Of a DNA stretch of 64,000 nucleotides, positions 34,138-42,200 are shown one piece after another (within the stretch, counting starts at the first letter, position 1; each line of letters opens with the position of its first letter). Below the pieces are notes generated by a model. The model saw only the letters and a program-made list of their open reading frames with translations, did no database searches and was not told where the DNA came from. A program made the translations under genes and the position numbers. Where the stretch lies: contig CAILEP010000008.1 of the NCBI GenBank assembly GCA_903833275.1, positions 62,001 through 126,000 on the forward strand, given 5' to 3'. Source of the stretch: an uncultured Bdellovibrionales bacterium (GTDB taxonomy: Bacteria > Bdellovibrionota > Bdellovibrionia > Bdellovibrionales > UBA1609).

Positions 34138-35961
34138 TTAATTCTTCTTCGGGGCTGTTGCTTCTTTTAGAGCATCGCCGAAAACGTCGCCGAAGCTAGT
34201 TTTTGCGTTAGCGGTAGCTTTCTTTGCGTAATCAGCCACATCTGCTTTTTGCTCGCGAAGTTTCACAAGTTTAACGCTCAATGCAATTTTACGTGCATCT
34301 TTGTCAATCGAGATCACTTCAGCTTTTACAACATCGCCCACTGCCACAACGTCTTCGGGCTTTTCAACTCGTTTAGTTGAGAGCTCAGAGATGTGAATGA
34401 GACCTTCGATGCTTTCAGCAAGTTCAACAAACACGCCGAAATCAGCTGTTTTCACAACTTTTACGTCGTGCTGAGTGCCGATACCGAACTTCTGATCAAC
34501 AACAGTCCATGGATCAGATTCAAGTTGCTTGATGCCAAGGCTGAAACGTTCGTTCTGAATGTCGACGCCCAAGACCACTGCGCGAAGTTTCTGACCCTTC
34601 GTAAACATTTCTGAAGGATGATTGATTCGGCGAGTCCATGAGAAGTCTGACACGTGAACAAGACCGTCAATACCGTCTTCAATACCAACGAAGATACCGA
34701 AGTCAGTAACTGACTTGATTTCACCTTCGATGATTGTGCCCGGAGCATATGACTCTTTAAGCTCAACCCATGGGTTTGGCTCAAGTTGTTTCATGCCGAG
34801 GCTGATACGACGATTTGAGGGGTCAACTTCAAGAACTTGAACATCGACTTCATCGTCAACTTTCAAGATTTGGTTCGGGTGCTTCACTCGTTTAGTCCAG
34901 CTCATTTCTGAAACGTGGATAAGGCCTTCAACGCCATTTGCGAGTTCAACGAAAGCACCGTACTCAGTCAAGCTGACAACTTTGCCTTTCACTTTCTTGC
35001 CCGGTACAAATTCAGCAGCCACAGCAACCCATGGATCCGCTTTCAATTGTTTCAAGCCAAGACTTACGCGCTCTTTCGAATTGTCATATTTAAGCACTGT
35101 CACTTCAAGCTCGTCGCCTACATTGACCATTTCGCTTGGGTGCTTAATGCGACCCCAGCTCATGTCTGTAATATGTAGAAGACCGTCCATACCGCCCAAA
35201 TCAATGAACACGCCGTAATCGGTGATGTTCTTAACGAGGCCACGTACGATCGAACCCTCTTTCATAGCGTCAAGAGTTTGTGAGCGGAGGCTTTCGCGCT
35301 CTTGCTCAAGCAATGCACGGCGAGACAAAACGATGTTGCCGCGACGTTTGTTGAATTTAATAACTTTAAATTTATAAGTTTTGCCGATGTATTGATCCAT
35401 GTTGCGAACGGGTCGCAGATCAATTTGGCTGCCAGGCAAAAATGCTTTTACGCCGATATCGACGCTTAGGCCGCCTTTAACTTTGGCAATAATCGTGCCT
35501 TCGATGACTTCTTCGTTCTCTGCAGCACGAGAAATATCATCCCAAGCGCGCAACATGTCGGCTTTGTCTTTCGACAAAACAACCATGCCGTTTTCGTTTT
35601 CAATTTTATCAATGTAAACTTGAAATTCTTGGCCGACTTTGATGTCTCGAACGCCTTCGACAATGCGAAATTCGCCGATCGGGATCAAGCCTTCGCTCTT
35701 ATAATTGATGTCTACAAGCACGTAATCGTCTTGTACTTCGACCACGCGACCAGTCACTACGTCACCTACATTGAAGTCCTTTTGACTCAGCGACTCGCTG
35801 AAGAGTTTTTCAAAAGTGTCTCCGAGACGTTTTTTCTCGAATGTAAATAGACTTGGGTTCGCGGGTACTTTCTCGTCGTTCTCGTCAAGCGCAGCTAGCA
35901 CCTGTTCTCGGGCCGCCTTCGCTTTCGATTTTTGTGCCTGTTTAGTTTCAGTCATGTGCAA
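34138..35961 (-). CDS. rpsA: 30S ribosomal protein S1
   Basis: About 607 aa with six S1 RNA-binding repeats. The first begins FNVGDVVTGRVVEVQDDYVLVD; the later ones show GVFIDLGGMDGLLHITDMSW, GAFVELANGVEGLIHVSEMSW, GIFVGIEDGIDGLVHVSDFSW and similar. Recruits mRNA to the ribosome. A strong AGGAGGT lies before two in-frame starts: TTG (35961) at ideal spacing and ATG (35955) about 11 nt away. I give the longer form. Downstream of cmk, as in many bacteria. Confidence 0.95.
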   Translation of the reverse strand: MHMTETKQAQKSKAKAAREQVLAALDENDEKVPANPSLFTFEKKRLGDTFEKLFSESLSQKDFNVGDVVTGRVVEVQDDYVLVDINYKSEGLIPIGEFRIVEGVRDIKVGQEFQVYIDKIENENGMVVLSKDKADMLRAWDDISRAAENEEVIEGTIIAKVKGGLSVDIGVKAFLPGSQIDLRPVRNMDQYIGKTYKFKVIKFNKRRGNIVLSRRALLEQERESLRSQTLDAMKEGSIVRGLVKNITDYGVFIDLGGMDGLLHITDMSWGRIKHPSEMVNVGDELEVTVLKYDNSKERVSLGLKQLKADPWVAVAAEFVPGKKVKGKVVSLTEYGAFVELANGVEGLIHVSEMSWTKRVKHPNQILKVDDEVDVQVLEVDPSNRRISLGMKQLEPNPWVELKESYAPGTIIEGEIKSVTDFGIFVGIEDGIDGLVHVSDFSWTRRINHPSEMFTKGQKLRAVVLGVDIQNERFSLGIKQLESDPWTVVDQKFGIGTQHDVKVVKTADFGVFVELAESIEGLIHISELSTKRVEKPEDVVAVGDVVKAEVISIDKDARKIALSVKLVKLREQKADVADYAKKATANAKTSFGDVFGDALKEATAPKKN

Positions 35962-36018
35962 TTGTTACCTCCTGATGGGAATTCAGCTCTAGGCCTCAGA
36001 CCCTCGATATTTGCATCA

Positions 36019-36073
36019 CTCAGACTGTTTTAACGCAGCCTGAGCAATCGGTTATAGAGGTGTGGTCTCTATA
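36019..36073 (-). promoter_or_regulatory. two hairpins in the cmk-rpsA junction / rpsA leader
   Basis: Read on the minus strand, TATAGAG-ACCACAC-CTCTATA (36053-36073) is a perfect 7-bp stem containing the cmk stop. It is followed by CTCAGGCTG-(8 nt)-CAGTCTGAG (36019-36044), a 9-bp stem with one G-U pair. Neither is followed by a T-run, so they are more likely leader structure or processing sites than terminators. S1 is known to control its own synthesis through its leader in other bacteria; that link is inference here. Confidence 0.45.
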
Positions 36074-36737
36074 TCTCAAGCTCTTTTCGGAGAATTTGGT
36101 CGAGAAATTCGACGACGGCGTCCAAGGATAGGTCAGATGTGTCAATAACATGGGCGTTTGGGGGCACCTGCATGGGGGCGGTTTGGCGCGAGCTATCTTG
36201 GGTATCTCTTATAACTTGCGCGGCCCGGGTCTCTTCGACATCCTTGCCCTGCTCTTTCGCGCGGCGGGCCGCCCGGCTTGCACTTCCGGCGGTGATGTAA
36301 AATTTAACATGGGCGTCCGGAAAGACCACTGTCCCACAATCACGGCCCTCGGCGACTAGCCCTCGCACACTTTCGGCACATTTTCTTTGAGCCGCCAGCA
36401 AATTGGCGCGAACCTTCGGGTACTGACTGATTCGACTCGCGACCGAGCCGTTTTCTTCACGGTAGATTTCATTTGTCACGTCTTGATCGCGCAACCAGAC
36501 TTCGGTTTGATCATGGCCCATCTTAACTTGCCAAACATTTGAAACACAGAGCTTGGCAAGCGCCTCTTCATCATCTAAAGAAACCCCTTCTGATGTGGCT
36601 ACGTATGCGAGGCCACGATAGAACGCGCCCGTCGACACCCAAGACCATTGGTGTCGTAGCGCGAGGGACCTGCTTACAGATGTTTTACCTGAAGCAGCAG
36701 GACCATCGATAGTAATGACAATCGAAGCTGACCGCAT
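36069..36737 (-). CDS. cmk: cytidylate kinase
   Basis: 222 aa. P-loop GPAASGKTS at 12-20, STGAFYRGLAYVA nucleotide-binding segment, EGRDCGTVVFPDAHVKFYITA and RAARRAKEQGKD lid region. Phosphorylates CMP/dCMP. Only 25 nt separate its start from the divergent hydantoinase gene, so its promoter must overlap that gene or the spacer. Confidence 0.93.
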   Translation of the reverse strand: MRSASIVITIDGPAASGKTSVSRSLALRHQWSWVSTGAFYRGLAYVATSEGVSLDDEEALAKLCVSNVWQVKMGHDQTEVWLRDQDVTNEIYREENGSVASRISQYPKVRANLLAAQRKCAESVRGLVAEGRDCGTVVFPDAHVKFYITAGSASRAARRAKEQGKDVEETRAAQVIRDTQDSSRQTAPMQVPPNAHVIDTSDLSLDAVVEFLDQILRKELEI

Positions 36738-36762
36738 AGAGAAAACAAAATAGGATTAATGG

Positions 36763-38184
36763 ATGGCCTGGTCAATCGGATTACACCTCGGTGAACACTT
36801 CTCAGAAGTTGTCGCCCAATTCAACGGCGAAGCCGTTAGCCCTGACGGCCCGGGCCGCCTCGTTAAAAAAAGATTCTTCACCCCGCAAATGGCCCCAGAA
36901 GCTGGGCTCAGCCAATTTTTAACCGAGAATTCGATTCAAAAAATAGACCGTGCCCAATTGGCCACCAGTTGGCCTCAACGAATTATTGAGGCTCGACACG
37001 GGTCATCGATCGCGGTCCTGACCACCTCTGGATTTGAAAGTTGGCTTGAACTCACCCAACCCCTCAAGACCCAATTTTTCTCGCCGCACCCCGAGCGACC
37101 CACGCCTCTTTTCGATTCGGAGTTCGTTTTTGGGGTCAACGAGCGCGTCAACGCCCAAGGCCATATTGAAAAACTGCTTGAAGAGACCGAACTTGAGTTT
37201 TTGTGTTCGAAACTAGAATTAAATCAGATTAAAAATATCGCCGTTTGTTTTTTGCACTCATACAAGAATAGCACCAACGAAAATTTGGCTCGTAAATATC
37301 TCGAGGCCAAAGGCTACCAGGTTTACATCAGCTCTCAATGGGCCCCATCACCGGGGCCCGTGCCCGATCACTCGCAAAATGAAAAGACTCGCTTTTGGCA
37401 GACGATTCGCAATGCTTATTGCCGACCACTCTTTGCAGAACGTTTACAAAAAATCAGTGACCTTTTGACCCCGCTGCTGAGTGACCCTTCTCAGCTTAAA
37501 ATGGGCAAAGATGATCTTAGCCAATCTATAAGTGGTCTGACCGCCCCACTTGCCGATTCGAATTCGGTAACTGATTTTATAACGCAGAAATTTGCGCCGG
37601 CGACCCCGCTACTCTACTGTGGCCTTGAAGAATTCGTATTGCTCGACGGCTCACGCCGCAAATCGACGCCGATATCGAACGAAAAATTGAGGCTGCAACC
37701 GCTGACAACTTTGGGGCGTACATTTTTAAGCCCCATTTCATTTCGCCCTGAGACCGCATCTTACGACCCGGGCCCGATCACTTTTGGGCGCGGGCATACT
37801 CCGACGCTTTTTGACCTAGTGGTATCGGCAAAAGATTTTGTGCCGCCTATGGGTGCCGCCGAGAAAGTGACGGACCGCGGCCGCAATCGTCTCAATGAAC
37901 ACATGGTGGCTTACGCGCGAAGCTCGTCAGATAAAATGAATGTACCGGCCGATCAGTTGATCAAAGCCCTTTTGCAAATGGCCGGCGAAATTTTAAGAGA
38001 TGATATTCGAAATAAATTAGTGACTCAGAACGCGGCAAAAAACGTTATTGAGCTTCGTATTGCGGGCCCGTTGGCCGCTATCATTGCGCCGTTACTAAGA
38101 GCGCCGCTTTTTAAGGTCACGGCCCTCGATGATGAGTTCTTGGCCGCCAAAGCCCTTTTGCTTTCAGCTGGGGGTGTGGCATGA
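36763..38184 (+). CDS. reduced hydantoinase/oxoprolinase A-like protein (HyuA family)
   Basis: 473 aa, about 200 shorter than typical HyuA. The N-terminal IGLHLGEHFSEVVAQF corresponds to the family's IGIDVGGTFTDVV phosphate loop but lacks the Asp and Gly-Gly. The mid-protein Asp/Gly-rich ATPase signature is missing. NIAVCFLHSYKNSTNENLARKYLEAKGY and the C-terminal IAGPLAAIIAPLL are family-like. I infer a degenerate subunit that no longer binds ATP normally. AGGA sits 7 nt upstream. Overlaps the B subunit (ATGA). Confidence 0.65.
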   Translation: MAWSIGLHLGEHFSEVVAQFNGEAVSPDGPGRLVKKRFFTPQMAPEAGLSQFLTENSIQKIDRAQLATSWPQRIIEARHGSSIAVLTTSGFESWLELTQPLKTQFFSPHPERPTPLFDSEFVFGVNERVNAQGHIEKLLEETELEFLCSKLELNQIKNIAVCFLHSYKNSTNENLARKYLEAKGYQVYISSQWAPSPGPVPDHSQNEKTRFWQTIRNAYCRPLFAERLQKISDLLTPLLSDPSQLKMGKDDLSQSISGLTAPLADSNSVTDFITQKFAPATPLLYCGLEEFVLLDGSRRKSTPISNEKLRLQPLTTLGRTFLSPISFRPETASYDPGPITFGRGHTPTLFDLVVSAKDFVPPMGAAEKVTDRGRNRLNEHMVAYARSSSDKMNVPADQLIKALLQMAGEILRDDIRNKLVTQNAAKNVIELRIAGPLAAIIAPLLRAPLFKVTALDDEFLAAKALLLSAGGVA

Positions 38185-39638
38185 GACCCATAGATAATTT
38201 GCGGCTGTTCGAGAAAATGTCGGCCTTGTTCGAGTGCTACGATCGCTTGGCGCTTTTGACCACTGACAATGAAGTGCTGTTCATGAAATATGCCACCCTC
38301 GCCGACATCGGCACCCTGCCCCAGTGCGCCGAGGTCAGCCATAAATATTTGCAAATTCAAGATGGCGATATCGTTCTAACCAACGACCCCTACTCGGGCG
38401 GCACAATTCTTTCATCACCAACGCTTGTGATGGGCGTCGGCACGCGCAATGTAAAAGGCAATGTCCCCGCTGAGTTTCTCGTGGTTTTTCGATTGACCCT
38501 AACTCCGAAGGTCGCCCCTGCGAAAACAATTGACGACGAAGGGTTGCGAATACCGCCAAGCCCACTTTACGCTCGTGGCGTCGCCAATCAGGCGATACTG
38601 GATGCGCTAAAAGCCCACCCGATGACTCCTGGTAATTTATTGCCGTTGATTGAGAAATGGGCCAAACGCCTGCTTGAAACTCGAGAGCGTTTTAAGCGCG
38701 AATACAATAGTAGCGATCTCAATTTGACCAAGGGTCAAATCAAAAACTATTTGCAAGACACCGAGCATGAATTTTCAAAACGCATCGACGAGTTTCGTGA
38801 AGGCACGGGGGCCATCGAGCTGCAGATTTCACCGACAGAGGCAATCAAGCTCAGAGCTGAACACCGCGAGAGCCATTGGCTTTTCGATTTTGCTGGCACC
38901 ACACCCGGCGCGACACTTTTTATGACGGATTCAGCCACTATGGGGGCGGCCGTCGGCACAGTCTTAGGTATTATGAATCTTGATGCCCCGATCAACACCG
39001 GCCTTCTCAATCGTTTTGAAATCAAAGCGCCACGGGGCAGTATGGTGAATGCGGCATTCCCGCGGCCTCTGTATTTGGGGCATACCGACGGTCTCAATTT
39101 AATAGCCAATGCCGTTGCGCTCGCACTTGGGCAAATAGACACGCGCTTGGCCTGGGCCTCGAGTGGGCCTTCGTATTGCTCGTACGAATTGCGTTTTCAA
39201 GATGGACGCAGTTTTTTTGATTCGCTACCCGTCGGCGGCGGCGCTTCGAAAAAATCGAAGGGCTCTGATGGGGTCTATATTTGGCGACGATTGCCTGTCA
39301 ACGATTCGATCGAAGTCTGTGAATCTGAATATCCGCTGCAAATTGTGAGCGCGGGCTTTCGCGCCAGCTCGGGTGGCGCCGGCCTACATATAGGAGGCCG
39401 CGGAGTCGCAAAAACCGTTCGCCTTATCGAAGCCGCTGAATTGGCCTGGCAGTTTGTCTCCCCAATTCACAAACCCGAAGGCGTCAACGGCGGCAAATCA
39501 GCCCTCGGCCCCGAAATGATCGTGCACTTCGCAGACGGCCGCGAACAAACCCTAGCCCATAGCGGCCGCATCCAACTTGCCCGCGGCGATCAATTCACCG
39601 TTTTAGGCCCCGGCGGCGGCGGCTTCGGCCCCGCCTAA
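38181..39638 (+). CDS. hydantoinase/oxoprolinase B subunit (HyuB family)
   Basis: 485 aa. Family segments are GDIVLTNDPYSGGT near residue 73, HWLFDFAGTTPGA, NTGLLNRFEIKAPRGSMVNAAFPRP, a Gly-rich loop (LPVGGGASKKSKGSDG), SAGFRASSGGAGLHIGGRG and the C-terminal TVLGPGGGGFG. Cleaves cyclic amides (hydantoins, 5-oxoproline) with HyuA. The N-terminus is shorter than usual. Since the A subunit looks degenerate, the real substrate is uncertain. G-run ribosome site inside the upstream gene. Confidence 0.82.
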   Translation: MRPIDNLRLFEKMSALFECYDRLALLTTDNEVLFMKYATLADIGTLPQCAEVSHKYLQIQDGDIVLTNDPYSGGTILSSPTLVMGVGTRNVKGNVPAEFLVVFRLTLTPKVAPAKTIDDEGLRIPPSPLYARGVANQAILDALKAHPMTPGNLLPLIEKWAKRLLETRERFKREYNSSDLNLTKGQIKNYLQDTEHEFSKRIDEFREGTGAIELQISPTEAIKLRAEHRESHWLFDFAGTTPGATLFMTDSATMGAAVGTVLGIMNLDAPINTGLLNRFEIKAPRGSMVNAAFPRPLYLGHTDGLNLIANAVALALGQIDTRLAWASSGPSYCSYELRFQDGRSFFDSLPVGGGASKKSKGSDGVYIWRRLPVNDSIEVCESEYPLQIVSAGFRASSGGAGLHIGGRGVAKTVRLIEAAELAWQFVSPIHKPEGVNGGKSALGPEMIVHFADGREQTLAHSGRIQLARGDQFTVLGPGGGGFGPA

Positions 39639-39659
39639 AAGGTACGCCGTACCTTTTTT
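39637..39659 (+). terminator. intrinsic terminator of the hydantoinase pair
   Basis: AAAAGGTAC (39637-39645), 3-nt loop GCC, GTACCTTTT (39649-39657) followed by more T. The stem starts inside the stop codon. Confidence 0.8.
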
Positions 39660-39816
39660 CCACCTGTCTCATTTCAGGATTTTGGCCGTCGAACAATTCG
39701 ACGTGTTACAGGGGGGTGTTCGATTAATAGACGCCCAGTTCACCTTTAGGCCCCTCCCGCTTGGTCTGAGGCTTGCAAAAGTAATTAGTAGAAACTGATC
39801 GAAACTAGGGGGCCCT

Positions 39817-40323
39817 GTGAAAATTTTAAATTTCATCTTTGTAGCCGCACTTCTTGCAACCGCTGCCTTGGCAATCGGTTGCTCAAATAACACAGCCTTC
39901 TCATCGATCGGAGTGACCTCATTAAAAAGTTCCTCAGGTGGCGGTGGCGTAACAACCACTACAACCACGACCCCTCCCACAATTGTACCGGTCGAAAATG
40001 TACCACCCTCAATTGTGCCGGTGCTATCAGATGCGTACCCCTGCACTGATGCCGATACCGATAAAGACGAAGGCGACTTAGATGTCGCCGATGCTCAAGA
40101 GGTGGCCACAACTTACGACCTCTCTGCCGGAACCAAAAAAGTTGATATTTGCCACGTGCCCAAAGGCAACCCTAGCAATCAACATAATATATGCGTATCG
40201 GTTAATTCGTTTCCGGCTCGAGCTGCCAAAGCGGGAATGGTGAATGAAGACTACTTTGGCCCGTGCAAAACCCCAGCGCCGACACCATCGCCAACACCGA
40301 CCCTGCCCCCGACAACGATCTAA
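39817..40323 (+). CDS. surface lipoprotein with Thr/Pro stalks and a CHxPxGNP motif
   Basis: 168 aa from GTG with AGGGGG upstream. Lipobox AIGC near residue 22. A Gly then Thr/Pro-rich linker (about 43-65) leads into an acidic Asp/Thr stretch. The compact cysteine motif VDICHVPKGNPSNQHNICVS ends at YFGPCK and matches the small ICHxPPGNPxNxxTICVS repeat seen in many bacterial surface proteins. A TPSPTPTLPPTT tail follows. Function of the motif is unknown. Convergent with ilvA, 6 nt apart. Confidence 0.7.
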   Translation: MKILNFIFVAALLATAALAIGCSNNTAFSSIGVTSLKSSSGGGGVTTTTTTTPPTIVPVENVPPSIVPVLSDAYPCTDADTDKDEGDLDVADAQEVATTYDLSAGTKKVDICHVPKGNPSNQHNICVSVNSFPARAAKAGMVNEDYFGPCKTPAPTPSPTPTLPPTTI

Positions 40324-40329
40324 TTCGAT

Positions 40330-41535
40330 TTATTTAATGATTCTCACGCCCGCACCCTTTAATGCGGACCGTATCTGAACGATATGGTTCGCATCTTTCG
40401 TTTCGAGCACGAAAGAAATTCGGGTCTCGCGAATATGAAGGCTTGGATCAGTACGATCGTGTTCAACTTCAAGAATATTGGCGGCACTTTCTGCGATAAT
40501 GGCTGTGAGTTTTTGCAATGAGCCCGGGCGATCATCAACGACCACTTCGATGCGTGCGACGCGGCCGTTACGCGATAAACCGCGATCTAATATTTCGCCG
40601 ACGAGGTTGAGATCAATATTACCGCCGCCGAGCACGAGGCAGGTTTTGGCTCCCAATTTCAATTTCTTTTGAAAAGCCGCAGCCAACGTAATGGCACCCG
40701 AACCCTCAACCACCATTTTTGAGCGCTCGAGCAACACGGCAATCGCCTCGGCAATTTCATCTTCAGAAACAGTGACAATGTCATCGACCAAACGTGAGAG
40801 AAAGCTTTCGAACATCATCTCACTCGGCTTTTTAACCGCTATACCATCCGCAATTGAGAGATAGGATGGGGCTTGCGGGGGCACCGTTTTTTTAAATAGT
40901 CCGTAAACCGCTGGAGCATTTTCAGCGACGACCCCGTAAACTTTAATTTTAGGATTGAGCGCCTTGAGAGCCGTAGCTGTACCGGAAATGAGGCCGCCGC
41001 CGCCAATAGCAACGACCACCGACTCAACGTCGGGCATTGCCTCGAAAATTTCGAGGCCCACGGTGCCCTGACCTGCAATCACCATCGGGTCTTCATAGGG
41101 GTGAATAAACACTGCGCCCTTTTGCTTCTCGATTTCGCGCGCGTGTTGATAGGCATCGTCGTAAACCTCGCCGTACAAAACAACATCGGCGCCGTAATTT
41201 TTGGTGGCCATCTGTTTTATGATCGACGCATTCTTTGGCATAACTATGGTCGACTTCACGCCCAATTTTGACGAGCTCAGTGCGACGCCTTGGGCGTGGT
41301 TGCCGGCTGAAGAGGCGATGACTCCACGTTTTTTTTCTTCAGGGGTGAGTGTCGAAATTTTATTGTAGGCACCGCGAATTTTAAAGCTGCCCGTTAACTG
41401 AAGGTTTTCACACTTTAAAAAAACTTCGGTGTCGAGAAACCGCCCTGCAGCTGATGAAGGCTCGATCGGCGTATTTCGTACTACTTTTCTAATGCGTTCG
41501 TGGGCCGCACGAATATCTTCAAGACTGACTTTCAT
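40330..41535 (-). CDS. ilvA: threonine ammonia-lyase with C-terminal ACT domain
   Basis: 401 aa PLP enzyme (fold type II). PLP lysine K52 in LTGSFKIRGA, the glycine loop AIGGGGLISG, and the SAGNHAQGVA substrate segment. A single ACT domain occupies about 325-401 (IEVVVDDRPGSLQKLTAIIAE), typical of the 400-aa catabolic/regulated form rather than the 510-aa E. coli IlvA. Converts threonine to 2-oxobutyrate, a route to isoleucine or propionyl-CoA (compare mce in this window). No leader or T-box seen. Confidence 0.9.
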   Translation of the reverse strand: MKVSLEDIRAAHERIRKVVRNTPIEPSSAAGRFLDTEVFLKCENLQLTGSFKIRGAYNKISTLTPEEKKRGVIASSAGNHAQGVALSSSKLGVKSTIVMPKNASIIKQMATKNYGADVVLYGEVYDDAYQHAREIEKQKGAVFIHPYEDPMVIAGQGTVGLEIFEAMPDVESVVVAIGGGGLISGTATALKALNPKIKVYGVVAENAPAVYGLFKKTVPPQAPSYLSIADGIAVKKPSEMMFESFLSRLVDDIVTVSEDEIAEAIAVLLERSKMVVEGSGAITLAAAFQKKLKLGAKTCLVLGGGNIDLNLVGEILDRGLSRNGRVARIEVVVDDRPGSLQKLTAIIAESAANILEVEHDRTDPSLHIRETRISFVLETKDANHIVQIRSALKGAGVRIIK

Positions 41536-41613
41536 AGCTCGATTGTTAACTGATTTTTGGGATTAGTCGAGTCGAACGCGAGCCTATTGATGGTCTAGAA
41601 TTCTGCCAATATG

Positions 41614-41844
41614 CTAAAAGGTCTCCCAATATACAGAGAGCCCCTGAATAGGTGGGTACTCGCCTTCAAGCATTGGCGGTCTTAGGGTCCGGTCGCTTTG
41701 GATGGGGGTATAACGGTCATCAAAGAAATGAAATTTCGAGATGGGCTTGCTGCAATCATCACAGCGCTCGATTTGGGCCGAGTCTGCGGTGTGGTTTAGA
41801 GCCCCACATACGTGGCAGCGACGAAAATATAACGGTTTGTCCAT
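41614..41844 (-). CDS. small zinc-ribbon-like protein
   Basis: 76 aa. Two CxxC pairs, C10/C13 (RRCHVCGALN) and C28/C31 (ERCDDCSKP), spaced for one zinc site, followed by FHFFDDRYTPIQ and a Pro-rich C-terminus. Family not recognised. AAAGG lies 9 nt before the ATG, and a hairpin (next entry) lies in its 5' leader. Confidence 0.6.
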   Translation of the reverse strand: MDKPLYFRRCHVCGALNHTADSAQIERCDDCSKPISKFHFFDDRYTPIQSDRTLRPPMLEGEYPPIQGLSVYWETF

Positions 41845-41866
41845 AACAACACGCCTTTCAGCACAG

Positions 41867-41882
41867 TGACCCTCGCGGGTCA
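41867..41882. promoter_or_regulatory. perfect hairpin upstream of the zinc-ribbon gene
   Basis: TGACCC-TCGC-GGGTCA is a 6-bp perfect dyad with a 4-nt loop, 22 nt upstream of the zinc-ribbon start. On the plus strand it is followed by GTTATTTTTAGG. It could be an operator or a leader hairpin; there is no plus-strand gene before it that needs a terminator. Confidence 0.4.
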
Positions 41883-42200
41883 GTTATTTTTAGGAGTTGA
41901 GGTTACGGACAGACAGAACTCACACTATTTCTAACTTACAAACACACTCTTGAGCCGATTTATAAAGCTTAGCAAAGGCCTCGATTTTGGTCGAGCAATA
42001 TTAATTAAATATATAATATCACTTTGAAATACTGTCTAATGACATTACGCATCATGCAACGCATGGCGAATCATGTGATGAATCAAGCACGTTCTGTGTC
42101 TCGTCATTTGACGGCTGTCGATGTCCCTAAAACGCACACATGGCGCCTTGCATAAGAGCGTGAAAACGAGACGAGCCTCATTCACATTAACGTCACTCAC
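41883..42200. other. AT-rich intergenic region upstream of the glycan locus
   Basis: About 320 nt without a convincing gene. A very AT-rich core at 41997-42020 contains TATAAT (42013-42018), a possible -10 for rightward transcription, but no good -35 at 17 nt. The rest holds only a 33-codon frame starting at 42056 that I do not consider real. Confidence 0.4.

Noticed and set aside
39666-39720. Small dyad GTCGAA-CAA-TTCGAC after the hydantoinase terminator
   Set aside because: Only six base pairs in a TCGA-rich genome, with no T-run and no obvious promoter context.
42056-42157. 33-codon plus-strand frame upstream of the GT-C-like gene
   Set aside because: No ribosome-binding site, no recognisable features, and length expected by chance.
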